Of a stretch of 64,000 bases of DNA, positions 63,639 to 64,000 are shown piece by piece (position 1 is the first letter of the stretch; each line of letters starts with the position of its first letter). Position numbers and translations under genes: made by a program. The DNA comes from Emticicia sp. CRIBPO. Lineage in GTDB: Bacteria > Bacteroidota > Bacteroidia > Cytophagales > Spirosomataceae. The notes beneath the pieces were generated by a model that was not told the origin of the DNA, ran no database searches, and saw only the letters and a list, made by a program, of their open reading frames with translations. Location of the stretch: contig NZ_JAAAKV010000001.1 of assembly GCF_009905725.1 (NCBI RefSeq), forward strand, positions 558,001 to 622,000, read 5' to 3'.

Positions 63639-64000
63639 ATGAAACATCTATTTGTACTTCTGGCTCTTCTTACTGCATTAAAAACCTGTGGCGATGAAGA
63701 TCCTGCTGCACGCAACGCCAACGGAGAACTTTGTTTTGTCATCAAGGGGGATGAAATTACGGTCATTAACAGAACAGGTAAAACCGCTCACTACGACCTG
63801 ATTGATGCAGAAATGCTGCCCAGAGTTAACAGAATTCCATTTGACTGCAGCAATTTTGAGATACTGGAATCCGGTAACTCCAGGACATATGACCTGAATA
63901 AACTACTGGAGGACGGAAGGAATCCACTGGTACTTACCTGGTGGGAATGCAAACGCGATAAAATCAGCAACATGGGTCACCATACCCTGGTCACCACGAC
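63639..64000 (+). CDS. Lipoprotein, 3' end outside window (partial)
   Basis: The frame from ATG 63639 stays open to the end of the window. The first residues (MKHLFVLLALLTALKTCGDE) are a lipoprotein signal with lipobox Cys17. The visible 120 residues have a beta-rich pattern with several Cys (LCFVIKGDEITVINRTG, PFDCSNFEILESG, WWECKRDK) and no recognised family. It is probably a periplasmic or outer-membrane lipoprotein of unknown function. Confidence 0.7.
   Translation, partial: MKHLFVLLALLTALKTCGDEDPAARNANGELCFVIKGDEITVINRTGKTAHYDLIDAEMLPRVNRIPFDCSNFEILESGNSRTYDLNKLLEDGRNPLVLTWWECKRDKISNMGHHTLVTT

Overview
The window looks like a chromosomal segment of a Bacteroidota bacterium, probably Cytophagales-like. 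The evidence is a SusC/SusD pair, LytS/LytR-type and SMI1-type proteins, a Wzi-like outer-membrane protein, many GlxA/AraC and Crp-type regulators, A/T-rich leaders without strong Shine-Dalgarno sites, and promoter-like TAnnTTTG boxes. The genus cannot be named from the sequence alone. Most genes are ordinary and of moderate GC. Several islands are clearly AT-richer and look acquired: the SMI1 gene, the NACHT locus, the VapBC-like pair and the LuxI-like gene.

Layout. 0.1-5.4 kb: small stress or accessory enzymes (SRPBCC, DoxX, two VOC proteins, a peptidase E-like protein, an SDR) and a divergent GlxA-type regulator. 5.9-12.5 kb: XerD, OsmC, a LytTR two-component system, Xaa-Pro aminopeptidase and a subtilisin-like protease. 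12.6-19.9 kb: a DUF1460 protein, SMI1/KNR4, a nitrilase, a co-directional Crp/SDR/reductase cluster and a CYTH protein. 20.2-24.0 kb: a frameshifted nuclease-NACHT NTPase, a candidate antiphage gene. 24.4-31.0 kb: SusC, SusD, an EEP-family hydrolase and Lrp. 31.2-31.5 kb: a tRNA-like noncoding RNA gene with its own promoter and terminator. 32-41.8 kb: membrane and envelope proteins, LepA, pyruvate dehydrogenase E2, HslV and a Bcr/CflA transporter. 42.4-51.2 kb: a PfpI protein, a Crp regulator, a sterol desaturase-like protein, then a minus-strand catabolic block (RhaD, RhaI, LutA, LutB, LutC). 51.5-54.8 kb: a toxin-antitoxin pair, an SDR, an AraC regulator and an orphan LuxI-type acyl-homoserine-lactone synthase. 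55.2-64 kb: cytochrome bd oxidase, a rhodanese-thioredoxin fusion, an ABC ATPase with a permease-M1 peptidase fusion, and the start of a lipoprotein.

Genes that work together. RhaI and the aldolase/dehydrogenase RhaD take rhamnose (with a kinase not in this window) towards lactate, and LutABC would oxidise lactate to pyruvate; the pyruvate dehydrogenase E2 gene lies elsewhere in the window. CydAB, the small DUF6132-like protein and the rhodanese-thioredoxin protein form a respiratory/redox group.

The intergenic DNA is unusually rich in dispersed repeats. There is a 15-unit 21-bp minisatellite, a composite element present twice, and at least four palindrome families. One palindrome family has entered the subtilase gene in frame and overlaps the stop codons of two other genes. 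The most notable items are the LuxI homologue in a Bacteroidota, the tRNA-like RNA, the broken nuclease-NACHT gene and the in-frame palindrome.
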